Below the pieces are notes generated by a model, which made no database searches, was not told where the DNA came from, and saw nothing but the letters and a program-made list of their open reading frames with translations. From positions 113,609 to 177,608 of the forward strand of contig JARBJD010000145.1 in the NCBI GenBank assembly GCA_033064195.1: DNA of 64,000 bases, given 5' to 3'. Below are positions 31,962 through 42,656 of the stretch, in pieces. The DNA comes from Blattamonas nauphoetae (taxonomy: Eukaryota; Preaxostyla; Oxymonadida). Each line of letters opens with the position of its first letter. The first letter of the stretch is position 1. Both the position numbers and the translations under genes were made by a program.

Positions 31962-33511
31962 TTAATTTTGAGTGAATGATTGCGCAGTTTCATCGCTATT
32001 GTCGGCTCTGACTGTTTTCAAGATGAGTTCAATGTGTTCATCGTCCAAGACAGCGACTGGTCCCTCAGGTTCGTACTCAATTCCAATCCCACTCATGAGG
32101 AAAGCAGATTGAATGTTGTGGAGGGTAGTTGCAGTTTGATATCCTGAAAACACTTGTTGGATTGTGACTGGAAGTGGAACTGGCCCGGTCGAAAGTTTGA
32201 TTCGGGTTACTGTCTTCTTCACAATTCCGAAGGTTAAACGGTCCAGACTCTGAAGCAGATGAGTCGTATTGGGAGGTAGATGAAAGACAGATATTCCATG
32301 ATCGGAACACATCCCTCTTGATTCTGTCGAGAGATGGAAGGCTACGTTGTCAAGGATGAGGACTGCCTTAGCGTGTGGTTTCTTTATCTCCTTTCTGATT
32401 GCCTTCACGTAGGGAATGAGCACGTATTCAAGCCATCTTTGGTAAACCTCACAGTTGAATCCTCCTTTTGGTGAAGAATCCAACATGATTTCGCGCTCCA
32501 GGTCCAGTCCGGACTGTCGTGATTGGTCTTCACTGAGTGGCTGTTTCAGTGATACATACATGGGCAGGGACCTGATCAGGTCTGTAGTTTACTGTATGAG
32601 GTGTGATCATGGATCAGACCTCACAGAAGTGGGGGTCTGATCCGTTTCCTAATTAGGAGTATCGATTTTCCTCTTTTTCCAATTTATCACTTCATTTTCT
32701 TCATCGTACCGGCTCAATTTAAGCAAAAAACAATAAATGATGACCAGATAGCCTCTCAAATGGTCGATTAGACTCATTTCACAGTTTTTTTTCGAAAGTA
32801 AACTCTCTTTTAATGAAACAGTTTGTTAAGAACAAAAATTAGGTCTGATCAATAAAGGTCTGATCGATCAGATCCTTCTCAGGTCCCTGTACATGGGTAA
32901 TCGGCGGCCAGAGAGGGAGATGGCGCCCATGATGGAAAATTTGATCTCCTTTTCATCTGTCGGATAATTAAGTGGAATTCTTCTGAGCCTCTGTGATCCT
33001 AAAAGACGTTGAGGTCTGTTATCCTTTCTCTGTTGATACCCCATTTCGTCACAGTTCACTAGTAGCAAGGGATGCACATTTTCAATTTCGACTTTGAGAC
33101 GTGCAAAGTGTGTCATGATTGTTTCGATTTCGACTTTCATTTTCGATGAATCCCTTTCGTTGATGGTGTGGAAGCAGATTCTGTCTTTGTGTCGATTGAC
33201 GAATTCATACGGCCAAGATACTGAAAGTGTTGTTTTTCCGGATGCCCGCAAGACCCATCGAACCAGATCGCTAGTGGTCCACAGTTTGAGTTCTTCACTG
33301 TCCTTCTCAATCTCGTCCAGCAGCTGCCCAACCTGTGCCCTTGAAAGAACAGCATTTGTGACGTGTTCTTGTTTTTCATGGTATGGACCATGGATTGCCT
33401 TGCTAGCCACGTTGGGAGAGCAGCCAACGATTTGTGCCAACGATTGTCTGGAAAGGGTTGGAAACGATTGTGCTTGCTGAAATGCGATGAGCTGTCGGCA
33501 TCCGTCTGCAA
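31962..33511 (-). pseudogene. Pogo/Tigger-like DDE transposase, split by a MITE
   Basis: Minus-strand transposase in two parts, 33511-32898 and 32556-31962, separated by a MITE and its target duplication. The N-terminal part has an HTH (LSRQSLAQIVGCSPNVASKAI), a linker (WPYEFVNRHKDRICF) and the first catalytic Asp in LLVNCDEMGYQ. The C-terminal part has VLILDNVAFH (second Asp) and LPPNTTHLLQSLD (third Asp). Removing the MITE and one 8-bp repeat rejoins the frame as LPMYVSLKQP. All three acidic residues are present, so the gene was probably functional before the insertion. An upstream exon may lie in 33819-33520 (open, basic); the junction is uncertain. No terminal repeats of the parent element were found. 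Confidence 0.8.
32565..32889. mobile_element. hAT-type MITE (325 bp) with 8-bp target duplication
   Basis: Terminal inverted repeats begin CAGGGACCTGA at the left and end TCAGGTCCCTG at the right. The element is flanked by identical 8-bp direct repeats TACATGGG (32557-32564 and 32890-32897). An 8-bp duplication and CAGGG termini fit the hAT superfamily. GATCAG-type subterminal repeats occur near both ends. Non-coding. It interrupts the transposase gene at 31962-33511. Confidence 0.88.
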
Positions 33512-33867
33512 ACGATGTCCAAGAAAAAAGTTGTTATGATGTTAAGCGGACGGACAAGTGACCAAATCTTGAGGACAGAGGACAGAGGTCTTGTCCGATT
33601 CTGAAATCCAGCTTGATATGCATTTATTTCGTCTGAATTCACCTTCTCTCTGCTCGTAAAACTCTCTTTGTCTTCATTTTGCTCAGTATTACGCCTGAGA
33701 ATGTCTCTAAAAGACGATTCTGTAACTGCAAATTTGCGTTGTCTTTTTCTGGCACTATAGTGAACTTTATCATTCAAGATTCGTTCATCCACGTCTAAAA
33801 TTGTTGAAAAGGGCGTCAAAGTGCGTGAAAACCGATTTGGTGGCGAATCACGAGCTGTAGAGGCTCT

Positions 33868-33901
33868 GTCCTACAAACTCCTAATTAGGAGTTGATAGGA
33901 C
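33868..33901. repeat. Near-perfect palindrome
   Basis: A 34-bp inverted repeat with core ACTCCTAATTAGGAGT and arms GTCCT / AGGAC separated by four unpaired bases on each side. It lies in a gene-free stretch (33820-34080) rich in GGAC/GTCC motifs. It may be a transposon end or a cruciform former. Confidence 0.5.
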
Positions 33902-34025
33902 GATCGGCCCAAGAGAGGACAGAGTAGGACAAAATCGGACAAGCACCTGATATTCATACTGGAACTTTCTCTCAATTAGTTCATCCAACTTCTGCACTTA
34001 ACTCAAAAGAGGACAAATCGGACAT

Positions 34026-34050
34026 GTCCTGTCCTGTCCTGTCCTGTCCT
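34026..34050. repeat. GTCCT pentanucleotide microsatellite, 5 units
   Basis: Five tandem GTCCT units immediately after GACAT; neighbouring sequence contains scattered GGAC/GTCC copies. Confidence 0.85.
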
Positions 34051-34081
34051 ATGATCTGATCATCGCACCCATCGCATCGTA

Positions 34082-34404
34082 CAGGGTGAGCCAAAAGTAA
34101 CCTTCATCCCACAATTGTGTTTTTATGTCATCTTTTCGAAAACAAACATCAAATAGAGATCGTTGTCGCTATACTGTTTGCTCACCACCTCATTCACTGA
34201 TTTCTTTCTAATCAACTTCAGTGCAGTGTACGAATGAAGTCAGATCGTTCGCATGTCCCGATTTCTGACAAAAAACGAACGAGAATTCAGTTAAGCTTTA
34301 ATGATCACTCTCTTCATATTTCACGTCTTGAAACTCTCTTTTTTAACTTTTGTCGAAAAAGGCTTTGATCGGCCCCTAGAGAAGGTTACTTTTGGCTCAC
34401 CCTG
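34082..34404. mobile_element. Tc1/mariner-type MITE (323 bp), TA target duplication
   Basis: Perfect terminal inverted repeats of 24 bp starting CAGGGTGAGCCAAAAGTAAC at the left and ending in its complement at the right. TA dinucleotides flank both ends (34080-34081, 34405-34406). Internal sequence is non-coding. CAGGGTG termini and TA duplication match mariner-derived MITEs. Confidence 0.88.
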
Positions 34405-34406
34405 TA

Positions 34407-36342
34407 TGAGAGTCCACTCTTTTCTTTCAGGATCTCTTACCACGTTATTTGAGTTCACTTTTCCATCCAATACTTTCCTCGTCTGACTTTCAGTCATTTT
34501 CTTCTTGGTAGAATTCAGATTCGTGGAGATCTGTCCGACTCAAAATATTACCCTCTTCTCACTCTTGATTGCGTAGCAATGAAGTGAAATGTGGATATTT
34601 CACAGTATCTGTATTCATCTTAATTGTTGTTTCACTCTCCTTATCCACTTTCTCTTCATTTCTCAGAAATTGGTGACTCGATCTCAATTCGATCTCAAAT
34701 GGACTCCACCGAATGAAATGAGATACGAAAGAGTCACAATGTCAGTATGCCTCTCCATTGTTTTAATCCTCGTATTGTCCTATTTCTCATAATGGGTATA
34801 TCATAGATATCTTGATCACACTCCAATCTGAAACGGAGATCGCGGTGGCGAGCTTCTGAGTCGCTCACACAGCAGCTCCATCGAGAGAACTTGCTGTTTG
34901 AATTAATTCCGTTCATATGACCTCATTTCTCCAACCCCTTCTCATCCCAAACTTACAGCTTCAATTTACTCGTCATGTTGACCAATGTGGTTCTTAACAT
35001 CCTCACTGTATTCCTTAAACAATTCTCCCCAAAATCTGATCATCGCTCGCCTCGCGATATCTCTCCTCCTTTTCCTGAACTCCGACTTCCAGCCCTCGTT
35101 CTACACAGATATGACCAACGTCTGAAACACCACAATATTTGCTGATCTTACTGTATTTCATTTCATTGGAATGACAAGCTCTTTCGTCTCCAATGACCAG
35201 ACGTGGCTAAATACCAACTTATAGATCATTTGGGGGTTCGCCTTTCTTAGCGTTCCCGTGAGAGTTCTCGACCTCTTTCGCATGAATATCTCACTCAAAA
35301 TGGGCTGTCAAACCGAACGAACCCATTTATGTCCCCCAAAACAAGTTTCCTGGCTAGACATGTGCGATGCTATCCACGACTCCGCTAATCTCCCTGAAAG
35401 TTCAAAAATACACGCTTTCCCAAACCCCAGCTATGAAAACCCCAGTCTCATCAGCGGTGAAGCAAGCAATGATCTCGATGACTCTGGCCAACGAACTAAA
35501 CACAGCTCACCGACCAGACCTTAACAACTCTCTTTCAATGGTGACATTCAGCTCAGCCGTTTTCGAAGTACATAGCAAAGTTGAGATGGATGAAATGGGA
35601 AATACTGCAATACAAACACCTGCTCTTAATGCGGATGACGCAAGCATGTCATCACTGTCACTTGTCATCCCCACCCAATCCACTCCAAATGTCTCTTTCT
35701 CTCCCGCAAAGCCAGCTCCTCTCCAACCTACTCCGACTTTTTCGTTGTTCAGGACTTCACAAGTCCAACCAAAGCCTCGCACGGATCGACATGCTTCTTC
35801 ACCATCTCTTCTCACTCTCTCCGTCAACCACCAAAAATCACCCGCAAAACCAGTCCGTTCGTGTCTATCCATGGTTTCAGCAGTGTTTCGTCTCTTCCAA
35901 TCAACCCTGCTACGCCAAAGCATTCAAGGTTGAGACACAGTCAACAGGCGCCATCGCAAGCGAACAGTTCTCAAACAAAGTCCAAAAGTACACAAGTGCA
36001 TGCCAAGTACAGAAAGCAATGAAATACCTCTATCCACTTGGAATATCTCCAACCTCCAGATGGACGCCACCATCGGATCTCCCCCAACACAATCTGATGA
36101 CTGTTTCTCTCGCTTTTTGATGTCTGTCTCTGACCTATTTCAAGTGTAAGCATCTACTAAACTTGTACGTTGGAATTCTCATCAAGGCATGGACATTTTT
36201 GGGTCGACAATTTCAATCATCCTCATGATCTCTAACGCACTTGTTGATCATCCGAGAATCCTTGCAAATCCTATCCAAAAGGAGTCTGACCAATTATTTG
36301 CAGTTACGGCGATAATGAATCATCACGCGAACTCATTGGAAC
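34407..36342. other. Region with one weak Ser/Pro-rich ORF (35367-35933)
   Basis: No recognised gene. The best open frame, 35367-35933 (+), encodes 188 residues rich in Ser, Pro, Thr (for example SPAKPAPLQPTPTFSLF) with no domain. A continuation in another frame to 36120 suggests either an intron or a frameshift. 34407-35257 shows only short open stretches. Confidence 0.3.
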
Positions 36343-37824
36343 TTGATGCAAAGAATGTCGTCCCAACAGATACTACAAGGCAAATACAAAAAAGAAAGTA
36401 TCAGAAAGTCAAGGAAAAGGATGATGCTTGAGTGGATAGTGAGGAAGGAACAAGAGCGCGAATCGGTGAAGGAGCAAGAGCGCGAATGGGCGAAGGAGCA
36501 AGAGCACGAATGGGCGAAGGAGCAAGAGCACGAATTGGCGAAGGAGCAAGAGCACGAATGGGCGAAGGAGCAAGAGCACGAATGGGCGAAGGAGCAAGAG
36601 CACGAATGGGCGAAGGAGCAAGAGCACGAATGGGCGAAGGAGCAAGAGCACGAATGGGCGAAGGAGCAAGAGCACGAATTGGCGAAGGAGCAAGAGCACG
36701 AATTGGCGAAGGAGCAAGAGCACGAATGGGCGAAGGAGCAAGAGCACGAATTGGCGAAGGAGCAAGAGCACGAATTGGCGAAGGAGCAAGAGCACGAATG
36801 GGCGAAGGAGCAAGAGCACGAATGGGCGAAGGAGCAAGAGCACGAATTGGCGAAGGAGCAAGAGCACGAATGGGCGAAGGAGCAAGAGCACGAATGGGCG
36901 AAGGAGCAAGAGCACGAATGGGCGAAGGAGCAAGAGCACGAATTGGCGAAGGAGCAAGAGCACGAATGGGCGAAGGAGCAAGAGCACGAATGGGCGAAGG
37001 AGCAAGAGCACGAATGGGCGAAGGAGCAAGAGCACGAATTGGCGAAGGAGCAAGAGCACGAATGGGCGAAGGAGCAAGAGCACGAATTGGCGAAGGAGCA
37101 AGAGCACGAATGGGCGAAGGAGCAAGAGCACGAATGGGCGAAGGAGCAAGAGCACGAATGGGCGAAGGAGCAAGAGCACGAATGGGCGAAGGAGCAAGAG
37201 CACGAATGGGCGAAGGAGCAAGAGCACGAATGGGCGAAGGAGCAAGAGCACGAATGGGCGAAGGAGCAAGAGCACGAATTGGCGAAGGAGCAAGAGCACG
37301 AATGGGCGAAGGAGCAAGAGCACGAATGGGCGAAGGAGCAAGAGCACGAATGGGCGAAGGAGCAAGAGCACGAATGGGCGAAGGAGCAAGAGCACGAATG
37401 GGCGAAGGAGCAAGAGCACGAATGGGCGAAGGAGCAAGAGCACGAATGGGCGAAGGAGCAAGAGCACGAATGGGCGAAGGAGCAAGAGCACGAATGGGCG
37501 AAGGAGCAAGAGCACGAATGGGCGAAGGAGCAAGAGCACGAATGGGCGAAGGAGCAAGAGCACGAATTGGCGAAGGAGCAAGAGCACGAATTGGCGAAGG
37601 AGCAAGAGCACGAATGGGCGAAGGAGCAAGAGCACGAATTGGCGAAGGAGCAAGAGCACGAATGGGCGAAGGAGCAAGAGCACGAATGGGCGAAGGAGCA
37701 AGAGCACGAATGGGCGAAGGAGCAAGAGCACGAATGGGCGAAGGAGCAAGAGCACGAATGCGGGAAGGAGCAGGCGGGCGAATGGAGGAACGATCAAGAA
37801 CGCGAGTGGTTGAAGAAACACTAA
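36343..37824 (+). CDS. Glu/Lys/Gln-rich repeat protein encoded by 24-bp minisatellite
   Basis: A 493-codon ORF. After 34 basic residues come 55 consecutive octapeptides of the form KEQEHE(W/L)A, then a short divergent end (NDQEREWLKKH). The octad is strongly charged and would form a continuous alpha-helix. The same DNA is also open in a second plus frame (GARARMGE repeats) and in two minus frames, an automatic result of a 24-bp unit lacking stops. The EQEHEWA frame is preferred only because its degenerate edge units keep the charged pattern and its flanks remain open. No family recognised; expression unproven. Confidence 0.45.
   Translation: MMQRMSSQQILQGKYKKESIRKSRKRMMLEWIVRKEQERESVKEQEREWAKEQEHEWAKEQEHELAKEQEHEWAKEQEHEWAKEQEHEWAKEQEHEWAKEQEHEWAKEQEHELAKEQEHELAKEQEHEWAKEQEHELAKEQEHELAKEQEHEWAKEQEHEWAKEQEHELAKEQEHEWAKEQEHEWAKEQEHEWAKEQEHELAKEQEHEWAKEQEHEWAKEQEHEWAKEQEHELAKEQEHEWAKEQEHELAKEQEHEWAKEQEHEWAKEQEHEWAKEQEHEWAKEQEHEWAKEQEHEWAKEQEHEWAKEQEHELAKEQEHEWAKEQEHEWAKEQEHEWAKEQEHEWAKEQEHEWAKEQEHEWAKEQEHEWAKEQEHEWAKEQEHEWAKEQEHEWAKEQEHEWAKEQEHELAKEQEHELAKEQEHEWAKEQEHELAKEQEHEWAKEQEHEWAKEQEHEWAKEQEHEWAKEQEHECGKEQAGEWRNDQEREWLKKH
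36445..37764. repeat. 24-bp tandem repeat, 55 units
   Basis: Unit AAGGAGCAAGAGCACGAATG plus GGCG, repeated without indels. Almost all internal variation is one G/T change (GAATGGGCG versus GAATTGGCG), which switches Trp and Leu. The first two units and the last one are more diverged, as expected at the edges of an expanding array. Confidence 0.95.
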
Positions 37825-38415
37825 GGGAAATCGTAACATTTCTGTTATGCCAAACATACTGGGTGCTGAACTCATGCCTCACTCTCGAGGTCCATTCATC
37901 CGGATGCGAAAATGTTCACGAGATTGACAGTTCTGTGAACACAATCTCCGAATGCGAAACGCGACAATTCACAACATCAGTGTGATTTGCCTTTGTTGTG
38001 TACACTTTTTTAGAACCTTCTTCGAAGTCAATCGTCAACAATAGATGTCATGACAAGCACACTTTGATGATGAATTGAAGACTCAAAATATGACTCTCCT
38101 GAACAGCTTTCTGTGTTCCGAGCAATTGTTTTGAATAAATTCAGACATCAGTGTACCTCTGTTTCAATCTACATCTTATCCCTCCTCAACAACCTCAGCA
38201 ACCATATTTTTTGTCCAGTTTGCATAAACCCCGACCTGTTTCTTATTTAGTAATTCTTTTTGTACATGGCATCCAGATCATGTAATGGACTCTGTCCGTT
38301 TGTTTCATCTCCACACGGAGATGATACAAGCTCTCAGTTTCCACTACCATGTCAGGACCTCTTTCACTTCGATATTTCCATCAACTTCTCTCTCCCTCAT
38401 TGTTTCTGTTCTTGA
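37825..38415. other. Intergenic, nothing recognised
   Basis: About 590 bp AT-rich sequence after the minisatellite gene; no ORF, TIR or repeat I can support. Confidence 0.45.
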
Positions 38416-40530
38416 TTGCTCAGTATTTCAGCTCTATTGATGAACCGTCCCAATCCTCCTCTTACAATCTTCAATTGCAGCAGTTTGTTTCTTCCTTCTT
38501 CCTTATACCATGTAGGAACTGATGTCATTCCCCATCCTCACCAATCATCATTACTTATTGGTGGCGTGACCAGAAAAACTAAACCAGGTGAACGAGCCAG
38601 TGCTCGCTATTTTCGGATGGCATCCCATGATAACAAACTCTCCCAAAAGAAAGACATCCAATGTTTAAGTCGAAAGAATGGGAACATATGCACTTTTTAC
38701 GGGAGGTACACAGACATGGAGTTCCAACATCACTCATGTTCGTTTGGAATGACGAAATCGATTCTTGACGTCATGTCCGAAGGGAGGGAGTTGGCGACGG
38801 AGAGAAAAAACAAACTCGATTCATCCAATTCAAGTCTCGAAGCAAACATACCAGTCATTTCCTTCTTTGCCTCAGCATCTATCCCTTTCTCAACCATCGA
38901 AAATCCAGCCTTCCAACAAATGAGGTTGTCCGATATCAAACTCGGCCAAAGATTCCCATCTGTGGATGCACGTGATCTCATTAAATTGAAAACTAGGCAG
39001 ACACTCAGAACTCAAACACTCACATTCTCTCACTCTCTAAAACTACTACCACCTGCTGACAATACAATCCAAGTATCGCTGACTGTTGACGGTGTGACAA
39101 CCCACACTGGACATGTTCACGTGTTTATGATCACAAATCCACAAGATCCGCACTTTCCAATCTACGAGAGGACCGTAGACGGAGGTAGAAGTGCAGACGA
39201 GTGCAGCTCCATCATATTGACGACCTTGGAATCACTCACGCATCGGAATATTGTTGTTCAGTCAATTACCACGGACGGAGCGTTTGGGTACACTTCGTTG
39301 TTTCATGGAGAAAGTGAAATTGGATTGGATTTCAGGCGGAGATGTGGAGACTTATTGGGTTTTGAACCCCTTCATTTCCCATGTCTCGCCCACCTGCTGA
39401 ACAACGCCCTCAAACACGTGCAAACAAGGTCATCTCTGCTCAACTCCTCACTCAACGCTCTTATTATCATTGGTGACTTAATCCAGAAAAAAGGATGTGT
39501 ACAAACCCGGATACCTCGATTCGTGGAGACACGATGGATATCATTCGCTCCCATAGCTGCATGGGTTGCTGACGCAATTGATCTCGTGTCTCCAGCCTTC
39601 CACTTGACAGACTCTGAGTCGCAGTTTTTAAAACTCGTACACGTTTTTCTGGCACCCCTTCGAGCGACCATTACCTTCCTCGAAGCGTCGAGTTGCTCGT
39701 TAGACATGGTCTTCCCAGTCATTATGCAAATGATCGATCACTATCAAACTTCGATTGAATCCATCATCGCTCACTCCTCCGAATGGGCTGAGATCATCAA
39801 TTTGATCTCGACAGAAGTGTCTCGACTATTTTTGCATTCAGACGTCGGATCGCTTCTCGCTCTTGCGTACTCGCTCTCAACTGATGGACGAAAAGCATGG
39901 AACGGGTTTGGGTTTAACAAAAACGGTGACATTCTACATTTTCCACAGATCTCAGTAGGCTCTGAACGCGTCGTCTATGACATTCAATTCATTGAGAACC
40001 TTCAGAAAAAGATGAGCAATGAGACACGACATAAAAAGGACTGTTCAAGTGATACGTTGACCTCCTCACAGTCTGACCAAACAACCGATGATGATGAATT
40101 GACAGTTCTGAATGAAATGAAACAGAATAGATTGAAGAGAAGACTCGCATTCAAGCAACAAATAGACTCCACTACAAAACATCGAAAATACATCAATGTT
40201 GAAAGTGAGAGCAGTTCTGATGACGCGGGAATAGACGAGTTGAATAATTCACTCCAAAGCGACTCTGGGCAGCACTGCTCATTCGAATCTCTTTCGCGTC
40301 CTCCTGCATCGCTCTTCATCACTTCTGAAAATTGGAAAGAGAAGATGCTTGATGCACTATCTGTTCTTATTCGTCGATTCTTCTCAGATTCCACTGACGA
40401 TTCTCTCGACTATAACTTATCCTCTTTCGAACTCTGGCTACGCGGAATACGAATGGATGGTTCTCATCTCCTACTACAATCGTCCTATAATTTCTGGGTG
40501 GACCATTCCCAGAATCCTCAATCCTTCTTC
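38416..40530 (+). pseudogene. hAT-like transposase
   Basis: An open frame to 40569 encodes a hAT-type catalytic region. It has VSLTVDGVTTHTGHVHVFMI (first Asp), SITTDGAFGYTSLF (second Asp region), PCLAHLLNNALKHV (C..H motif), ETRWISFAPIAAW (the TRW motif typical of hAT) and an acidic low-complexity insert before the C-terminus. The dimerisation segment appears in another frame from about 40500 (ESSILLRVAPTQATSERLIK), so a frame change lies near 40490. The N-terminal zinc finger is not a clear BED finger (CLSRKNGNICTF then HHSC). No terminal inverted repeats were found. The start codon is uncertain; an internal ATG at about 38619 is possible. Confidence 0.7.
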
Positions 40531-40532
40531 GT

Positions 40533-41273
40533 GTGGCTCCGACACAAGCAACAAGTGAGCGACTCATAAAAAAAGTCAAGCAGATTAGTACAAGAAGGCG
40601 AAACAGAATCAAGACAGTTATGGTAGACGCATCTATCAGAATTGCATCAGTAGTCACAAAAGGGAAAGAGAATGTTCAAGTGCGATTCAAACGGAGTATA
40701 GAGAACGACTCGGACGTGTCTCCACTTCGATCTCATCATCTGTCAAAGAACAACCATCACCTTAAACAGAAACACGATTCGAGAAGTGAATCGGCCTTTG
40801 ATGAAAGATATGGAAACCAATTTAATCGAGGTAAATCATCAACAATGGGAGATTGTCTTTTTAGTTCAGTCTCAATGCTTCTTCCTCTCTCGAAGGAGCA
40901 TTCATCTCAAAGGCTGCGTGACTTGGCCATCGCGACAATGGAAAAAGAGCCACAGTTCCAAGACCTTGTATATGATGAAGGCTCTCTTCACGCACATCTC
41001 GACAAACTGAAACAACCATACACTTGGGGAGACACCCCAGAAATTGCTGCGATGGCTCTGGGACTAAATCGAACGATTCAAGTCTATCTTCCTGTTGGTG
41101 AAATTCAGTCCCATCCATCCAAAGACGGCACAAATGACCACAAAGGACCGTTACGACTTGCTTACATCGATAGGAACCACTATCAGCCACTATTCGAAAA
41201 AGATCACACACCATTGGAAACAGGACCGAAACAGGACTGGGTTCGGACAGATGATGATGACGATGTCGAGTAA
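40533..41273 (+). CDS. hAT dimerisation tail joined to OTU cysteine-protease domain
   Basis: ORF beginning within the hAT C-terminal segment (APTQATSERLIKKVKQISTR, then RNRIKTVMVDASIRIASVV) and continuing into an OTU deubiquitinase-like domain. GDCLFSSVSMLLPLS carries the catalytic Cys, RLRDLAIATM is the first helix, and WGDTPEIAAMALGLNRTIQVY is the conserved beta region. RLAYIDRNHYQPLF carries the catalytic His. It ends in an acidic tail (DDDDDVE). In OTU proteases the first motif is usually DGNCLF; here the residue before GDC is Met, but Cys and His are kept. One frame change separates it from the transposase body, so this is probably one fused polyprotein gene, now broken or misread by one or two bases. 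Confidence 0.75.
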   Translation: MAPTQATSERLIKKVKQISTRRRNRIKTVMVDASIRIASVVTKGKENVQVRFKRSIENDSDVSPLRSHHLSKNNHHLKQKHDSRSESAFDERYGNQFNRGKSSTMGDCLFSSVSMLLPLSKEHSSQRLRDLAIATMEKEPQFQDLVYDEGSLHAHLDKLKQPYTWGDTPEIAAMALGLNRTIQVYLPVGEIQSHPSKDGTNDHKGPLRLAYIDRNHYQPLFEKDHTPLETGPKQDWVRTDDDDDVE

Positions 41274-41306
41274 AACACGAACTCTACACTTTCCGAATCA
41301 CAGTTC

Positions 41307-42569
41307 TTGCTCGGAACATCTCAACCACTCATCTCAATGCTGTCGAAGGATGCGTCGGAATTCGAAGCGAACAGCAGGCCTGTCACAGAATCGTTCAACT
41401 GCACTGCGCTCATCCACCAGCTCTTCCCCGATGCTCGCTTCTTCAAATCAGGAAGTGTGTTTGATTTCGTTCCCAACACAGTCTCGAAGGAGTTCGTTCA
41501 TCTTGCCGATTTGGAAGCGTCACACTCGATCTTTGGACCTGCGCACAGCCCAACCACGTCCTTCGGCATCCTCAACAACTTCATGCCGTTCATCCAGCTT
41601 GTCTTTCCCGTCCTCCTTCTCGCCTTCTCCGGCAAACCCACCATCACTCTGGACGATTCCTCGATCAAAAGAAGGTCGTACACAAAAGTGTTTTCAACAG
41701 CCATCGCACACACACTGAGCAACATCCACGTGGCAGACACGGCGTCGATTTACGTGTGTCCGCATTCCAAGCAATACGGACTGAACATCCACCTCACGCC
41801 AGACAAGTTCAACCACACAGTCACTGCGCAGTTGCAGCGGTTGTGCCACAACTTTACTGATTCTGTCTCTGTCTCTCGCTGTCCGTACGCGCCTCTCCTC
41901 GTCCACGTCACTGCCCAGCCAAACGAGACGAAAGACGGGCATCCGACCCTTCCAGAAAAGAAAGGCGAGACCACGCCCAACGGAGCGAACAACTCGATCG
42001 TCCACTTTGCGAAGTCGAAGGTGTTGGAGACCATCGAGGGAGGAAGAAAGATGATTGAACGGAATACTACCATCCTGACGATGACAGACATGGTCCTCTT
42101 CCCACCGCAACGACTCCACCAACGGCGACGTCCTCGCCTGCCAATCACCATCCTCCTCTGACATCTCCGAGCAGATCAAGCAGCGCGAAGAGGTACTCGT
42201 CCATCCCACCAACGCTCCCCTGAACGGTCTCCAGTCGTTCTGCCAAGCCAACCAGACAATCACCACCACACCCGAGAATCTGAACCAGCTGCTACGATTG
42301 TGAAGAAGACCATCACCCACTACCTCAGCATCTTCAACCAGTCTGCACAGGAAAACAGATCCCCAACGACTCCACACGAAGTAGGATCGAAGGCAGACAA
42401 AGCAGACACTCTCATTGAGGTGATCATGGTGCAGAGTGGAGTCAAAGTGAGAATCAACCCGCACTCGAAGGGATCCAGCCCGCCTCCACTCGGTTACGTT
42501 GTCACTGGCCAAGCTGGCAAGTTTTCGACGATGCTTGCGTCGTCTGGAGTACTGGCTCATTCGTCTTAA
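41307..42569 (+). pseudogene. Decayed unrecognised gene, left part
   Basis: Open from 41307 to 42161 (284 codons), then continuing in other frames to about 42569. Readable pieces include FNCTALIHQLFPDARFFKSG, TITLDDSSIKRRSYTKVFST, ASIYVCPHSKQYGLNIHLTP and, after frame changes, EEVLVHPTNAPLNGLQSFC and VKKTITHYLSIFNQSAQENR. No domain identified. Two or more frameshifts and a downstream transposon-like interruption indicate decay. It may be the same ancestral gene as the pieces at 44640-46752, but that is inference. Confidence 0.45.
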
Positions 42570-42656
42570 TTCCTCAAGCAACTCCTCCATCTCTCAGAGA
42601 CAATCTTTACGGTGTCTGATTTGCTCATCGTAATCTCACAATCTTCACACATGGGG

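Noticed and set aside
36445..37764. CRISPR array
   Set aside because: Repeats are directly contiguous without unique spacers, in a eukaryotic gene context.
36401..37985. Three additional long ORFs over the minisatellite (two antisense, one in another plus frame)
   Set aside because: A 24-bp repeat without stops is automatically open in several frames; they add no independent coding evidence.
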